From: Spirosoma pollinicola
GTDB taxonomy: Bacteria; Bacteroidota; Bacteroidia; Cytophagales; Spirosomataceae
Direction: 5' to 3'
Length of the DNA stretch: 64,000 nt
NCBI RefSeq assembly: GCF_002831565.1
Contig: NZ_CP025096.1
Location: 5,571,014 to 5,635,013 of the forward strand
Below the pieces are notes generated by a model. That model was not told the origin of the DNA. It was given only the letters and a program-made list of their open reading frames with translations, and did not search any database. Position 1 is the first letter of the stretch. Each line of letters starts with the position of its first letter. A program made the position numbers and the translations under genes. Shown here piece by piece: positions 1-8,850 of the stretch.

Positions 1-270
1 CGGTGTCCCGAAATTGGCTGGGGAGCCTGGAAACTCATCGACACAGGTTCGGAACACGTGCTGGCTATGCAATATGATTGGCAGGGCCGTACGCTGATGA
101 TGGTTTATAATTTTAGTAAGGAGCCGCAGCAATGCCAGCTACAAACATCAATGAAAACGGGTCGAGGGCTGGTCAATTTATTGGATAGTTCAGCAACCCA
201 AATTGGTTCTAATGGCAGTTATGCCGTCAAGTTGCCGGGCTATGGGTCGGGTTGGTATCGGGCAAAATAA
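1..270 (+). CDS. C-terminal end of a GH13 alpha-amylase / trehalose-synthase-like protein (partial)
   Basis: The frame is open from base 1, so the 5' part lies outside the window; 89 codons and a TAA stop are visible. The visible part starts RCPEIGWGAWKLIDTG, which resembles the stretch after the catalytic barrel in trehalose-synthase-like GH13 proteins (CPEIGWG followed by a beta-sandwich). The remainder (VLAMQYDWQGRTLMMVYNF to the end) fits the C-terminal all-beta domain that replaces the usual maltogenic-amylase C domain. The next gene is treZ in the same direction, so a role in trehalose or alpha-glucan conversion is likely. The exact activity cannot be read from this fragment. Confidence 0.75.
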   Translation, partial: RCPEIGWGAWKLIDTGSEHVLAMQYDWQGRTLMMVYNFSKEPQQCQLQTSMKTGRGLVNLLDSSATQIGSNGSYAVKLPGYGSGWYRAK

Positions 271-293
271 ACTCCTAGGCCGCTTTCTGGTGG

Positions 294-410
294 CTGGCGC
301 GGGTATTTACCCGTGCCTGTCCATATCGCCAGTATTCACTGGCGCATGAATAACCGAAAGGCCAGTGAATACTGGCGATATGGACAGGCACGGGTAAATA
401 CCCACGCCAG
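294..410. repeat. Long inverted repeat, CTGGCGCGGG family
   Basis: Bases 301-343 are perfectly complementary to 361-403 (43 bp) with a 17-nt loop. The pairing continues outward to 294 and 410 with a single mismatch (300/404), giving 50-bp arms. It fills the gap between the amylase-like gene and treZ. The outer motif CTGGCGCGGGTATT recurs, degenerate, at 22777-22822 and 42258-42394, so it belongs to a dispersed intergenic family. There is no coding potential. It could act as a transcript-stabilising or terminating hairpin. Confidence 0.9.
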
Positions 411-516
411 AATGGTCCGTTGACCCACTCTTCGAACTGTTTTGCAAACCTGCCCGATAGCTACTGGTTGTATATGGTTGGTAAGCAAACATGACGAAAA
501 CCATCTTACAGCTAAA

Positions 517-2427
517 ATGTATCAAGTAAGCATTCATAAACGATCACTCGGTGTAACATTTCCAGATCAGCAACAGGCGCAGGTGGTAGTATGGGGCCCT
601 ACTGTTAAACACATAGAACTCAAAATAAATAACCAATCAGCGGCACTCTCGTTGACACAGGAAGAGTTGGGCTACTGGTGCCTGGAAACCAGCCAGCTTA
701 AACCCGGTGATTTATATACGTTTATTCTCGATGGCGAAACGGAACGCTCCGACCCGGCCTCACTTTGCCAGCCAAACGAAGTACATAGGCCCTCGAAGGC
801 AATTGATACCGCTTCGTTTTATTGGGAAGATCAATGCTGGGTCAACCCACCAGTCGAAAACTACCTGATTTATGAACTTCACACAGGCACGTTCACGCCC
901 GAAGGCACCTTTGCTGCGCTGGAAACCAAGCTCGACTATCTGAAAGCTTTGGGCGTAACGGCCATTGAACTCATGCCGATCGCCCAGTTTTCGGATTCCC
1001 GCAACTGGGGCTACGATGGCATTTTTACCTTTGCCGCTCAGTACTCGTATGGAGGAGCTACAGGGTTGCACCACCTGATTAACGCGTGCCATTACAGAGG
1101 TATTGCGGTGGTGCTTGATGTGGTGTACAATCACTTCGGCCCGGAGGGCAACCACCTCAACGAATTCGGTCCCTACCTGACCAGCAAGTATTGTACCCCC
1201 TGGGGTGATGCAATTAATTTTGATGATACCTGGTGCGATGGCGTCCGGCATTATTTTATTGAAAACGCCCTGATGTGGTTCCGGGATTTTCACGTCGATG
1301 CGCTTCGCCTGGATGCTGTCCATGCCATAAAAGACTTCAGCCCGGTTCATATTTTGCAGGAACTCCGGCAAAAAGTCGATCAGTTGACGCAAACGACTGG
1401 CCGTCGGTATCACCTGTTCATCGAGAACGACCTGAACGATCCACGTTATATTAATCCGATAGCCGAGAATGGATATGGTATGGACGCGCAGTGGATGGAT
1501 GAGTTTCATCATTCGCTACGCGTAACGGTTGGCGAAAAAAAAGATGGCTATTATGCCGACTTCGACGGAATTGGCCAATTAGAAAAATCTTATCGGGATG
1601 CCTATGTTTATGATGGGCAATTCTCGACCGTGCGCAAAAAGCTTTTTGGCATTAAGGCCGATAAAAACCCAGGCCAGCAGTTTATCGTGTTTTCACAGAA
1701 TCACGATCAGGTAGGCAATCGAAAAATGGGCGAACGTACCAGTCAGTTGTATAGCTACGATACGCTGAAATTGATGGCGGGAGCGGTGTTGCTCAGTCCG
1801 TATGTGCCGTTATTATTTATGGGCGAGGAATGGGGCGAATCAAATCCGTTCTTTTATTTCGCCACCCACCATAAGCCAGATTTAATAGAAGCCGTCAAGC
1901 AAGGTCGGGAGGACGAATTTGGCCCATCGGATGAGGATGTGCCTGACCCGCAAACACAAGAAACGTTCGAGAAAACCAAACTCCAATGGAACTCGATTGA
2001 GCAGCAGCCTCACCAATCGCTGCTCCGGTATTACCAAGTCCTGATTGCTTTACGCCAGCAGTTACCAGCCCTGTACACCCTGAACCGCCAACAATTGGAA
2101 GTCACCGCCTGCGACAACCAACAAACGCTGTTGCTGCACCGCTGGCACGAAGATCAGCATGTTTTATGCCTGATGAATTTCAATAAACAACCGCAATCCA
2201 TAGCTCTGTCCATCACTGGCAACAACAAGCCGTGGCAAAAACTGCTCGACTCGGCTGAGCCGCAGTGGCACTCACAAACAGACACGCCACTTGCCCCCGA
2301 CTCCCTGGATAACGATCATTCGACCATCATCCTCCCCCCCGAATCGCTCGTTATTTATGCGCAAGGGCATGAAAAATCTCAGATCAAACTGCCAAATCCT
2401 ATTTCACCAAGGCTGTATCAGGGGTAA
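517..2427 (+). CDS. treZ: Malto-oligosyltrehalose trehalohydrolase
   Basis: Cytosolic GH13 enzyme that releases trehalose from maltooligosyl-trehalose made by TreY (TreY/TreZ route); 636 residues. The ATG at 517 (MYQVSIHKRSLGV) is chosen because the upstream in-frame codons have no family resemblance and the N-terminal beta domain (VVVWGPTVKHIELKI) begins right after it. Visible features are DPASLCQPNEVHRPS typical of TreZ, the region-I DVVYNHFGPEGNH, nucleophile Asp266 in RLDAVHAI, acid/base Glu303 in FIENDLND and Asp397 in SQNHDQVGNR. All GH13 catalytic residues are present. The upstream amylase-like gene on the same strand suggests a trehalose/glycogen locus; treY itself is not in the window. 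Confidence 0.93.
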   Translation: MYQVSIHKRSLGVTFPDQQQAQVVVWGPTVKHIELKINNQSAALSLTQEELGYWCLETSQLKPGDLYTFILDGETERSDPASLCQPNEVHRPSKAIDTASFYWEDQCWVNPPVENYLIYELHTGTFTPEGTFAALETKLDYLKALGVTAIELMPIAQFSDSRNWGYDGIFTFAAQYSYGGATGLHHLINACHYRGIAVVLDVVYNHFGPEGNHLNEFGPYLTSKYCTPWGDAINFDDTWCDGVRHYFIENALMWFRDFHVDALRLDAVHAIKDFSPVHILQELRQKVDQLTQTTGRRYHLFIENDLNDPRYINPIAENGYGMDAQWMDEFHHSLRVTVGEKKDGYYADFDGIGQLEKSYRDAYVYDGQFSTVRKKLFGIKADKNPGQQFIVFSQNHDQVGNRKMGERTSQLYSYDTLKLMAGAVLLSPYVPLLFMGEEWGESNPFFYFATHHKPDLIEAVKQGREDEFGPSDEDVPDPQTQETFEKTKLQWNSIEQQPHQSLLRYYQVLIALRQQLPALYTLNRQQLEVTACDNQQTLLLHRWHEDQHVLCLMNFNKQPQSIALSITGNNKPWQKLLDSAEPQWHSQTDTPLAPDSLDNDHSTIILPPESLVIYAQGHEKSQIKLPNPISPRLYQG

Positions 2428-2446
2428 CCACCCCCAACCGGCGTAA

Positions 2447-2587
2447 ACCACCCCCAACCCCCTCCTAAAACAGGAGGGGGCTATGCTGAGGGGTAGCCTG
2501 TTCTTAGTTCCACTTATATAAGGAAAGTACTGTACCAAGAGTACCCTTTTTAAGCCCCCTCCTGTTTTAGGAGGGGTTGGGGGTGGT
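2447..2587. repeat. Nested inverted repeat, C-rich element copy 1
   Basis: Arm 2447-2482 and arm 2553-2587 are complementary apart from one missing G. Each arm is itself a small hairpin (CCCCCTCCT, spacer AAAAC, AGGAGGGGG), so the structure is a palindrome of palindromes. A partial extra copy of the outer end (ACCACCCCCAACC) sits at 2427-2439, directly on the treZ stop codon. The same element occurs at 59704-59907 and 61721-61815. It separates treZ from the marR operon. Confidence 0.92.
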
Positions 2588-2614
2588 CACCCACAAAAAC
2601 TTTTCCTCAAACTA

Positions 2615-2645
2615 TTTGGTTGACATATCAACTTACTTACCTTTG
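2615..2645 (+). promoter_or_regulatory. Bacteroidota-type promoter of marR with embedded operator
   Basis: TTTG at 2615-2618, a 19-bp spacer and TACCTTTG at 2638-2645 match the Bacteroidota primary-sigma consensus (TTTG, then TAnnTTTG). Within the spacer, 2619-2632 reads GTTGACATATCAAC, an inverted repeat with GTTGA/TCAAC half sites. Two near copies lie over the promoter of the downstream efflux operon (3148-3161 and 3163-3176). This is the pattern expected for an autoregulated MarR repressor. Confidence 0.75.
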
Positions 2646-2649
2646 CCGC

Positions 2650-3126
2650 ATGATAACGGATAGCACATCAGGTGTACAGCAACGAATAGCCGCTCAGATG
2701 AGCCAATTCGTTACGTTTAATATAAATGCTGTAGCCCACCTCATGACTCGGAAAACGAACCGGGAGTTGGCGAAGCTGGGCTACTCGCTGCAGTTTGAGC
2801 AATTGCCGGTTTTGTTTGTAGCGCACTTCTGGGGGTCAGATTTACCTTCTCAACAGGAGATCGCCAACCAGTTACAGAAGGATAAATCGGGCATACAGCG
2901 CTCCATTCGCACATTGGAGCGAGATGGCTATCTGCGCGTAGTGGCCGATAGTGCCGATCGACGCAAAAACCTGATTCAGTTAACACCAGCGGGCAAGCTT
3001 ATTATTCAAAAGGTTATGGAAACCGCTGAATTGTTCGATCAACAGTTGACCAGCCAGCTAACGCCCGAAGAGGTTCAGTCATTACTCAGTGTATTGAAAA
3101 AAATCTCAACCATTCTAGATCAATAG
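2650..3126 (+). CDS. MarR-family transcriptional regulator
   Basis: Winged-helix regulator, 158 residues from the ATG at 2650. Typical MarR layout: N-terminal helices, then the HTH (PSQQEIANQLQKDKSGIQRS), the wing with the DRR motif (ADSADRRKNLIQLTPAG) and a C-terminal dimer helix. The start is uncertain: the -7 box ends at 2645, so ATG 2650 would be leaderless or nearly so, and ATG 2698 (MSQFVTFNINAVAHL) is an alternative with a leader of about 45 nt. The gene is followed 60 bp later by a TolC-adaptor-RND operon on the same strand. Repression of that operon and of itself is inferred from shared palindromes. The ligand is unknown. Confidence 0.88.
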   Translation: MITDSTSGVQQRIAAQMSQFVTFNINAVAHLMTRKTNRELAKLGYSLQFEQLPVLFVAHFWGSDLPSQQEIANQLQKDKSGIQRSIRTLERDGYLRVVADSADRRKNLIQLTPAGKLIIQKVMETAELFDQQLTSQLTPEEVQSLLSVLKKISTILDQ

Positions 3127-3135
3127 TTCTCTTTT

Positions 3136-3176
3136 TTTGTTTTAATAGTTGATATGTCTACAGTTGACAGCTCAAC
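3136..3176 (+). promoter_or_regulatory. Efflux-operon promoter with two MarR-type operators
   Basis: TTTG 3136-3139, 19-bp spacer and TACAGTTG 3159-3166 form a promoter with one mismatch in the -7 box. GTTGATATGTCTAC at 3148-3161 (13 of 14 to the reverse complement of the marR site) and GTTGACAGCTCAAC at 3163-3176 (12 of 14 to the marR site) overlap the -7 box and the expected start of transcription. The tolC-like ATG at 3187 lies just downstream. Repression by the upstream MarR is inferred. Confidence 0.72.
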
Positions 3177-3186
3177 GTTTGTATTT

Positions 3187-4524
3187 ATGACACGTAAAAT
3201 TGCACTTGCCCTGGTTTTGCTGCTGACAGTATCAGCCAGCATCCGGGCACAAACCACTCCCGGCTTTCGGCTGAAAGACTGTGTCGACTACGGTTTGAAA
3301 AATTTTGGCACTACCCGCATTGCGGAATATCAGACAGAAAACGCTAACCAACAGGCGCGTCAGGCGCTGGGGCAATACTTGCCTCAGGTAACGGCAACAG
3401 GTACATCTATCGACAACCTGAAGCTGCAACAGAGTATTATTCCTGCGGGTGTGTTTGGGCCGGAACCACGTGTATTCATCATTGGGCAGAAATATCAGAC
3501 AACGCTGACGGCACAGGCTACGCAAACCCTGTTCGATCGTTCGTTACTGATCGGCATCAAGGCCAGCAAGCCAAATCAGCAGCTGGCGCAACTGAATACC
3601 CGCCAAACCCGCGAAGATATTGTTTACAACATCGCCAGCAACTATTATCAGGTGTTTGTGGCGCAACAACAGATTGCCTTGCTGCGTGACAACCTTCAGC
3701 GGACGCAACAGGTGCTGAACATCCTGAAATTACAGCGCGATAATGGGGTCATTCAGCCGGTCGATTATACGCGTACGGAAGTCAATTTCAACAGCACCCA
3801 GTCGCAGTTGAGTTTGGCCGAGAATGACCTGAACCTGGCCCTGAACCGACTCAAGTATCAGATGGGATTCCCCGCCGATCAGGTGTTGACTTTGTCCGAT
3901 TCGACCCTGCTCACGCAGTTGCCTACTATCGACCAGTCACCATTTGAGGCCCGTAGTCTGGTTTCTTTCCAACAGGCCGAAACGAACCTGATGTTACAGC
4001 GGTTGCAATTACAGCGAATCAAGGCGGGTTATATTCCCACGCTCAGCCTGACCGCCAGTTATGGTACGGTGAATCTGGGAGCCCAGACTTTTGACAAGAT
4101 ACTTACCAACTTCGTTGGGTTCGGGAACGTTGGGTTGCGGTTGAGCATCCCCATTTTCGACGGTTTACAGCGCGATGCCCAGGTGCAGCAGCAACGGCTA
4201 ACGGTATTGACACAGGAAGAACAGCAAAAACTGAACGTATCGGCTTATCGGCTTCAGTTCAACAACGCCCAGTCGCAGATTCAGCGCGCACAAACTAATG
4301 TTAAAAACGACGACCTGAATGTTAAACTATCGCAGGATGTCTATAACGTCACGACGCTTCAATATAAACAGGGGACCAAGTCATTGACCGATCTGCTCAA
4401 TGCGGATACGTCTTACCGGCAGGCCCAGTCGAACTACATCAATTCATTGATCAACCTGTATCAGGCCCGGCTCGACCTGGAGCAATCGCAGGGTTCATTA
4501 CTTAATTTTTACAACCAACTCTAA
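3187..4524 (+). CDS. TolC-family outer-membrane efflux protein
   Basis: Outer-membrane channel of a tripartite RND pump, 445 residues. The ATG at 3187 gives a clean signal peptide (MTRKIALALVLLLTVSASIRA, then Q); the earlier ATG at 3154 lies inside the promoter and operators. The mature protein has the duplicated TolC pattern of long amphipathic, Gln/Asn-rich helices (for example NANQQARQALGQYLPQVTATG near the N-terminus and LSQDVYNVTTLQYKQGTKSL near the C-terminus). The adaptor gene follows after 20 bp and the pump gene 21 bp after that, so one transcript is likely. Confidence 0.92.
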   Translation: MTRKIALALVLLLTVSASIRAQTTPGFRLKDCVDYGLKNFGTTRIAEYQTENANQQARQALGQYLPQVTATGTSIDNLKLQQSIIPAGVFGPEPRVFIIGQKYQTTLTAQATQTLFDRSLLIGIKASKPNQQLAQLNTRQTREDIVYNIASNYYQVFVAQQQIALLRDNLQRTQQVLNILKLQRDNGVIQPVDYTRTEVNFNSTQSQLSLAENDLNLALNRLKYQMGFPADQVLTLSDSTLLTQLPTIDQSPFEARSLVSFQQAETNLMLQRLQLQRIKAGYIPTLSLTASYGTVNLGAQTFDKILTNFVGFGNVGLRLSIPIFDGLQRDAQVQQQRLTVLTQEEQQKLNVSAYRLQFNNAQSQIQRAQTNVKNDDLNVKLSQDVYNVTTLQYKQGTKSLTDLLNADTSYRQAQSNYINSLINLYQARLDLEQSQGSLLNFYNQL

Positions 4525-4544
4525 GGCTATCAGCTAATTACATT

Positions 4545-5600
4545 ATGAAAAAGACAACGATTATTGTGATAGCAGGCATCCTGGCCGTTGTATCACTGAT
4601 CGGCTTTCGACTGGCTTCCAACAAGAAAGAAATTGACAGGAAGAACCAGATGCCAACGAATACCAATGCCGCCATTCCGGTGACGGCCGCTACGGTTGCA
4701 GAAGCCAATGTAGCGCAACAGCTTATCAAAACCGGCAACCTTATTCCGTTCAAAGAAGCCGATATTATGGCAACGGTTCCGGGTAAAGTGACGCGGGTGA
4801 ATTTCGACCTTGGCTCAACCGTTCGGCAGGGTTCGACACTTATTCAGGTCGACAGCAAGCTGAAAGAGCTGTCGCTTGAGGCCACTCAGTTGAACATCGA
4901 CAAGCTGAAGAAAGATGTGACCCGGTATAACACGCTCCTGGCGGGCAATGCCACCACCGAAATTCAGGTAAACGATACCAAATATAATTACGAAAACGCA
5001 CTGAATCAGGCCGACCAGATTCGCAAGCAGATTCAGGACGCCGATGTAAAGTCTCCTATCAGCGGGCGGATTGTCAAGAAAAATATCGAAGCCGGTGAAT
5101 ACGTAAACGCCGGAACAGTGCTGGGTACGATTCTGGATATTTCGCGCCTGAAAGTACAGGTGCTGGTCAACGAAAAAGACGTGTATGCCCTGCGGGAAAG
5201 CCAGCCGGTGCGCGTTACGGCCGATGTATTCCCCGACCGAATCTTTAACGGAACGATTTCATACATCGCTCCCCAGGGCAATGAGGAACACAATTATCCG
5301 GTGGAGATCACGCTCAGCAACGGTGGCCTGCTCAAAGCCGGTACGTTCGTTAACGTCGATTTTTCCAAAAAATCCAATCAGCAGGCGCTACAGATCCCCC
5401 GTTCGGCACTGGTGGCCAGCATCAAAAATCCATACGTGTATGTGATTGAAGGCGGCAAAGTTCGTCAGCGCCCCATTGGTGTGGGCCGCGATTTTGGCGA
5501 TACCATCGAAGTAACCAGCGGCCTCACAGCAGGCGAACAGGTTGTTACAACCGGGCAGATCAATCTTAGCGACGGCTCACCCGTGCAGGTAACGAAATAA
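4545..5600 (+). CDS. RND efflux periplasmic adaptor (membrane fusion protein)
   Basis: HlyD/AcrA-type adaptor of 351 residues that bridges the TolC-like channel and the RND pump. It has an N-terminal membrane anchor (IIVIAGILAVVSLIGFRLA), a first lipoyl half (ADIMATVPGKVTRVNFDLG), a short alpha-hairpin (about residues 105-160), the second lipoyl half (SPISGRIVKKNIEAGEYVN), a beta-barrel and a membrane-proximal domain ending in GLTAGEQVVTTGQINLSDG. There is no lipobox, so it is anchored by its N-terminal helix. It is the middle gene of the marR-controlled operon. Confidence 0.93.
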   Translation: MKKTTIIVIAGILAVVSLIGFRLASNKKEIDRKNQMPTNTNAAIPVTAATVAEANVAQQLIKTGNLIPFKEADIMATVPGKVTRVNFDLGSTVRQGSTLIQVDSKLKELSLEATQLNIDKLKKDVTRYNTLLAGNATTEIQVNDTKYNYENALNQADQIRKQIQDADVKSPISGRIVKKNIEAGEYVNAGTVLGTILDISRLKVQVLVNEKDVYALRESQPVRVTADVFPDRIFNGTISYIAPQGNEEHNYPVEITLSNGGLLKAGTFVNVDFSKKSNQQALQIPRSALVASIKNPYVYVIEGGKVRQRPIGVGRDFGDTIEVTSGLTAGEQVVTTGQINLSDGSPVQVTK

Positions 5601-5621
5601 GTACAGACACTCCAACAGACC

Positions 5622-8600
5622 ATGTCCATTACAGAAATAGCCATAAAACGACCCCTACTGGTGACGACCATCTTCACCGTATTGGTTCTGTTCGGCTTTC
5701 TAAGCTACAAGCAGTTGTCATACAACCTGCTGCCCAAGTTTGAAGCCAATGTAATTAGTGTTGCAACGGTATACCGGGGAGCCTCGGCCGATGAGGTGGA
5801 AACCAACGTAACCAAACGCATCGAAGATGCTCTCTCGTCGCTGGAAGGACTGGACCGGATCAACTCCACCTCGCAGGAAGGGGCGTCGATTGTAATCGTT
5901 CAGTTGAAAAACGGCATCGACGTAAACCTCGCTCAACAGGACGCTCAGCGGAAAGTAGACCAGATCGTAAACCTATTGCCAGACGAAGCCGATAAGCCAA
6001 CGCTTAACAAGTTCTCGACCGACGAATTGCCGGTATTGCGGATGGGCTTAACGGCGAACCTCTCGCCTACCAAGTTGTACGACCTGATGGACGACAAGAT
6101 CAAACCGCAACTGTCGAACGTGCCGGGTGTGGGTCAGATCAGTATCATTGGCGGCTCCGAACGGGAGATTCAGGTGAACGTGAACCCGGAAAAATTACGG
6201 GCTTACGGCTTGTCTATTGGGCAGGTGTCGCAGGCCATTAATGCGGCTAACGCGAGCTACCCGGCTGGTCAGTTGCAAACGCAGGAAAACCAGTATTCCA
6301 TTCGATTCGATGCGACAGTAGCCACCACCAACCGGCTTCGAAGCCTGATTATTGCCCGCCGGACCGATGGCGGTCAGGTACTGTTGCAGGACGTGGCCGA
6401 AGTGGTCGACGGTACTGCCGAAGCGACAGCACTTAACCACATAAACGCCCGCCCATCTATTGGGGTACAGGTGCAGAAACAGTCCGATGCCAACGCAGTC
6501 GATGTGAGCCAGTTGGTACGGGAGCGGATTACCACGATTGAAAAACAGTACGCCAACATTGGTCTGAAATTCAACATTGCCTCCGACCAGTCGACTTACA
6601 CGCTGGCCTCGGCCGAAGCCGTTGTTGACGACTTGTTTCTGGCCGTGTTGATCGTGTCGGTTGTTATGCTCATGTTCCTGCACAGTGTTCGTTCGTCGTT
6701 ATTCGTGTTGGTGGCACTGCCATCGTCCATGATTCCGACCTTCATTCTAATGTATGTGTTTGGCTTCTCGCTGAACCTGATGACGTTGATGGCCCTGTCA
6801 CTGGTGGTGGGTATTCTGGTTGATGACTCCATTGTTGTACTGGAAAATATTAACCGGCACATGGAGATGGGCAAGGACAAACGGACAGCCGCGCTTGACG
6901 GTCGGAATGAGATCGGCTTTACGGCCCTTGCCATTACACTGGTCGACATTGTGGTGTTCGTGCCACTTGCCTTAACCTCGGGTCTGATCGGGAATATTCT
7001 GCGCGAATTTGCACTCGTCGTGGTTTTCTCGACCCTCATGAGCTTGCTCGTATCCTTCACGCTGACGCCCTTGCTGGTATCCCGTTTCGGTAAGCTGGAA
7101 GTACTAAACCCCAATACGCTCTGGGGCAAATTGAACCTTGGTTTCGAACACTTCCTGGATCGGTTGAAAGAGGGGTATGGCCGTATTCTGACATCAGCCT
7201 TGGGTCATAAGCGCTGGGTGTTCATCGCAGTCATTGTGTTATTTGTTGGCTCGATTGCGCTGGTTCCGGGTGGGTTTATCGGAGCCGCTTTCATGCAACA
7301 AAGTGATCAGGGCGAGTTCAACGTTAATATCGAACTGGCTCCCACAGCCTCCATTTACCAGACAAACCAAGTATCGCAACGAGTTGAACAACTCCTGTTA
7401 AAACACCCCGAAGTGACCAACGTTTTCACGAACGTAGGGTATACCAGCAGCGGCATTGCCACCTCGTCGAACAGTAACGTGGCCGATATGACCGTAAAAC
7501 TGGTCGACAAAAAAGCCCGGCCTATGTCGACAGAAGAGTTTGGGAGTCAGGTGAAACAGGAGATTGCCCAGATTCCCGGCGTTCGGGTAACGGTTAGCCC
7601 TATTTCCATTGCCGGTGGTACGCAGGCGCCTATTCAGATTGCGATAAAAGGCACCGATCTACCGTCTATTCGGCAGGCGGCCGCGCAGGTGAAAAAAGTG
7701 GTTGAGTCGGTGCCGGGCACGCAGGATGTGCAGTATTCTGTAAAAGACCCCAAGCCCGAAGTAAGCGTCCGGCTGAATCGGGAGCGGATGTCGCAACTGG
7801 GTATCAGCGCTACTGATGTTGGACAGGCCCTGCAAATCGCCTTCCGGGGCGACGACCGCTCGAAATTCAAACAGAACGGAAACGAGTACGACATTCTGGT
7901 TGGGCTCGATAAATTCGATCGCTCGGATGCGGCCGATATCAGCCGACTGTCCTTTGTAAATAACCAGGGTCGTTCGTTTGAGTTGTCGCAGTTTGCGCAA
8001 GTTGAGCAGCAGGTGGGCGAAAGCGTACTGCAACGCATCGACCGTTTGTCAGCCATTTCGGTCAACTCGCAGGTAGTTGGTCGCCCATCGGGTTCGGTGG
8101 GTGCCGATATTCAGGCTAAGATGGCGAATGTAAAGCTTCCCGAAGGAATCTCCATTCAGTATCTCGGCCAGTTACAGCAACAGTCCGATGCCTTTGGCAG
8201 TTTAGGTCAAGCCCTTATTCTGGGTATTTTGCTGGTGTACTTCATCATGGTAGCCCTGTACGAAAGTGTTGTGTATCCATTCGTCGTGCTATTCTCCATT
8301 CCGGTAGCCCTGATTGGTGCCTTGCTGGCCCTCGCCCTGTCGATGCAAAGCCTGACGGTGTTTTCTATTGTGGGGATGATTATGCTGCTCGGTCTGGTAG
8401 CTAAAAACGCCATCCTGATCGTCGATTTCACCAACCAGCTAAAAGCAGAAGGTATGCCGGTGGTCGAAGCTCTGATCGAAGCTGGTAAAGAGCGGTTACG
8501 CCCTATCCTGATGACCACGCTGGCGATGATTGTGGGTATGCTGCCCATTGCGCTGGCAAGTGGTGCCGGTGCCGAAGTAAAAAACGGGATGGCCTGGGTA

Positions 8601-8753
8601 ATTATTGGTGGCCTGAGCAGTTCGCTGGTATTGACGCTACTGGTCGTACCGGCTGTTTATCTGGTCGTCGACCGGATTATTGCCCGATTCACCGGCAAGA
8701 AGACCGAACCCAAAAAGCCGCAGGAACTGACTGTTGCCAAAGCGATTAATTAG
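5622..8753 (+). CDS. RND efflux pump permease (AcrB/HAE1 type)
   Basis: Inner-membrane proton-driven pump, 1043 residues, the normal HAE1 length. The N-terminal helix (LLVTTIFTVLVLFGFLSY), two large periplasmic loops, and two sets of transmembrane helices are visible. TM4 carries LVVGILVDDSIVVLENINR with the adjacent aspartates used for proton relay in AcrB-type pumps; LGLVAKNAILIVDFTNQ is the matching second-half motif. Substrates cannot be inferred, but MarR control of such operons usually means aromatic or xenobiotic compounds. The last gene of the operon; a hairpin terminator follows at 8813. Confidence 0.95.
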   Translation: MSITEIAIKRPLLVTTIFTVLVLFGFLSYKQLSYNLLPKFEANVISVATVYRGASADEVETNVTKRIEDALSSLEGLDRINSTSQEGASIVIVQLKNGIDVNLAQQDAQRKVDQIVNLLPDEADKPTLNKFSTDELPVLRMGLTANLSPTKLYDLMDDKIKPQLSNVPGVGQISIIGGSEREIQVNVNPEKLRAYGLSIGQVSQAINAANASYPAGQLQTQENQYSIRFDATVATTNRLRSLIIARRTDGGQVLLQDVAEVVDGTAEATALNHINARPSIGVQVQKQSDANAVDVSQLVRERITTIEKQYANIGLKFNIASDQSTYTLASAEAVVDDLFLAVLIVSVVMLMFLHSVRSSLFVLVALPSSMIPTFILMYVFGFSLNLMTLMALSLVVGILVDDSIVVLENINRHMEMGKDKRTAALDGRNEIGFTALAITLVDIVVFVPLALTSGLIGNILREFALVVVFSTLMSLLVSFTLTPLLVSRFGKLEVLNPNTLWGKLNLGFEHFLDRLKEGYGRILTSALGHKRWVFIAVIVLFVGSIALVPGGFIGAAFMQQSDQGEFNVNIELAPTASIYQTNQVSQRVEQLLLKHPEVTNVFTNVGYTSSGIATSSNSNVADMTVKLVDKKARPMSTEEFGSQVKQEIAQIPGVRVTVSPISIAGGTQAPIQIAIKGTDLPSIRQAAAQVKKVVESVPGTQDVQYSVKDPKPEVSVRLNRERMSQLGISATDVGQALQIAFRGDDRSKFKQNGNEYDILVGLDKFDRSDAADISRLSFVNNQGRSFELSQFAQVEQQVGESVLQRIDRLSAISVNSQVVGRPSGSVGADIQAKMANVKLPEGISIQYLGQLQQQSDAFGSLGQALILGILLVYFIMVALYESVVYPFVVLFSIPVALIGALLALALSMQSLTVFSIVGMIMLLGLVAKNAILIVDFTNQLKAEGMPVVEALIEAGKERLRPILMTTLAMIVGMLPIALASGAGAEVKNGMAWVIIGGLSSSLVLTLLVVPAVYLVVDRIIARFTGKKTEPKKPQELTVAKAIN

Positions 8754-8812
8754 ATGTTGGCGCTGTGGTGTTGGGTTTTGGAACGCCAGCCTGTAGAACT
8801 AAGATATTAACG

Positions 8813-8850
8813 AACAGACCGGGACCGCTAATTAGTGGTCCCGGTCTGTT
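8813..8850. terminator. Bidirectional hairpin terminator between RND pump and tetR
   Basis: The arms AACAGACCGGGACC and GGTCCCGGTCTGTT pair; the complete 19-bp arms carry one mismatch near the loop. A T-run follows on the plus strand and an A-run precedes it, so it can end both convergent transcripts. The tetR stop codon (8828-8830) lies inside the stem. Confidence 0.85.

Noticed and set aside
294..410. Paired repeats considered as a CRISPR unit
   Set aside because: The copies are inverted, not direct, there are only two arms and no spacer series or cas gene.
760..1512. 250-codon open frame antisense to treZ
   Set aside because: Fully inside treZ, which has all catalytic motifs; the antisense product lacks recognisable features.
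2427..2439. Partial extra copy of the C-rich element end as a target-site duplication
   Set aside because: Its flanks do not match those of the complete element in the way a duplicated insertion site would; it is better seen as a fragment.
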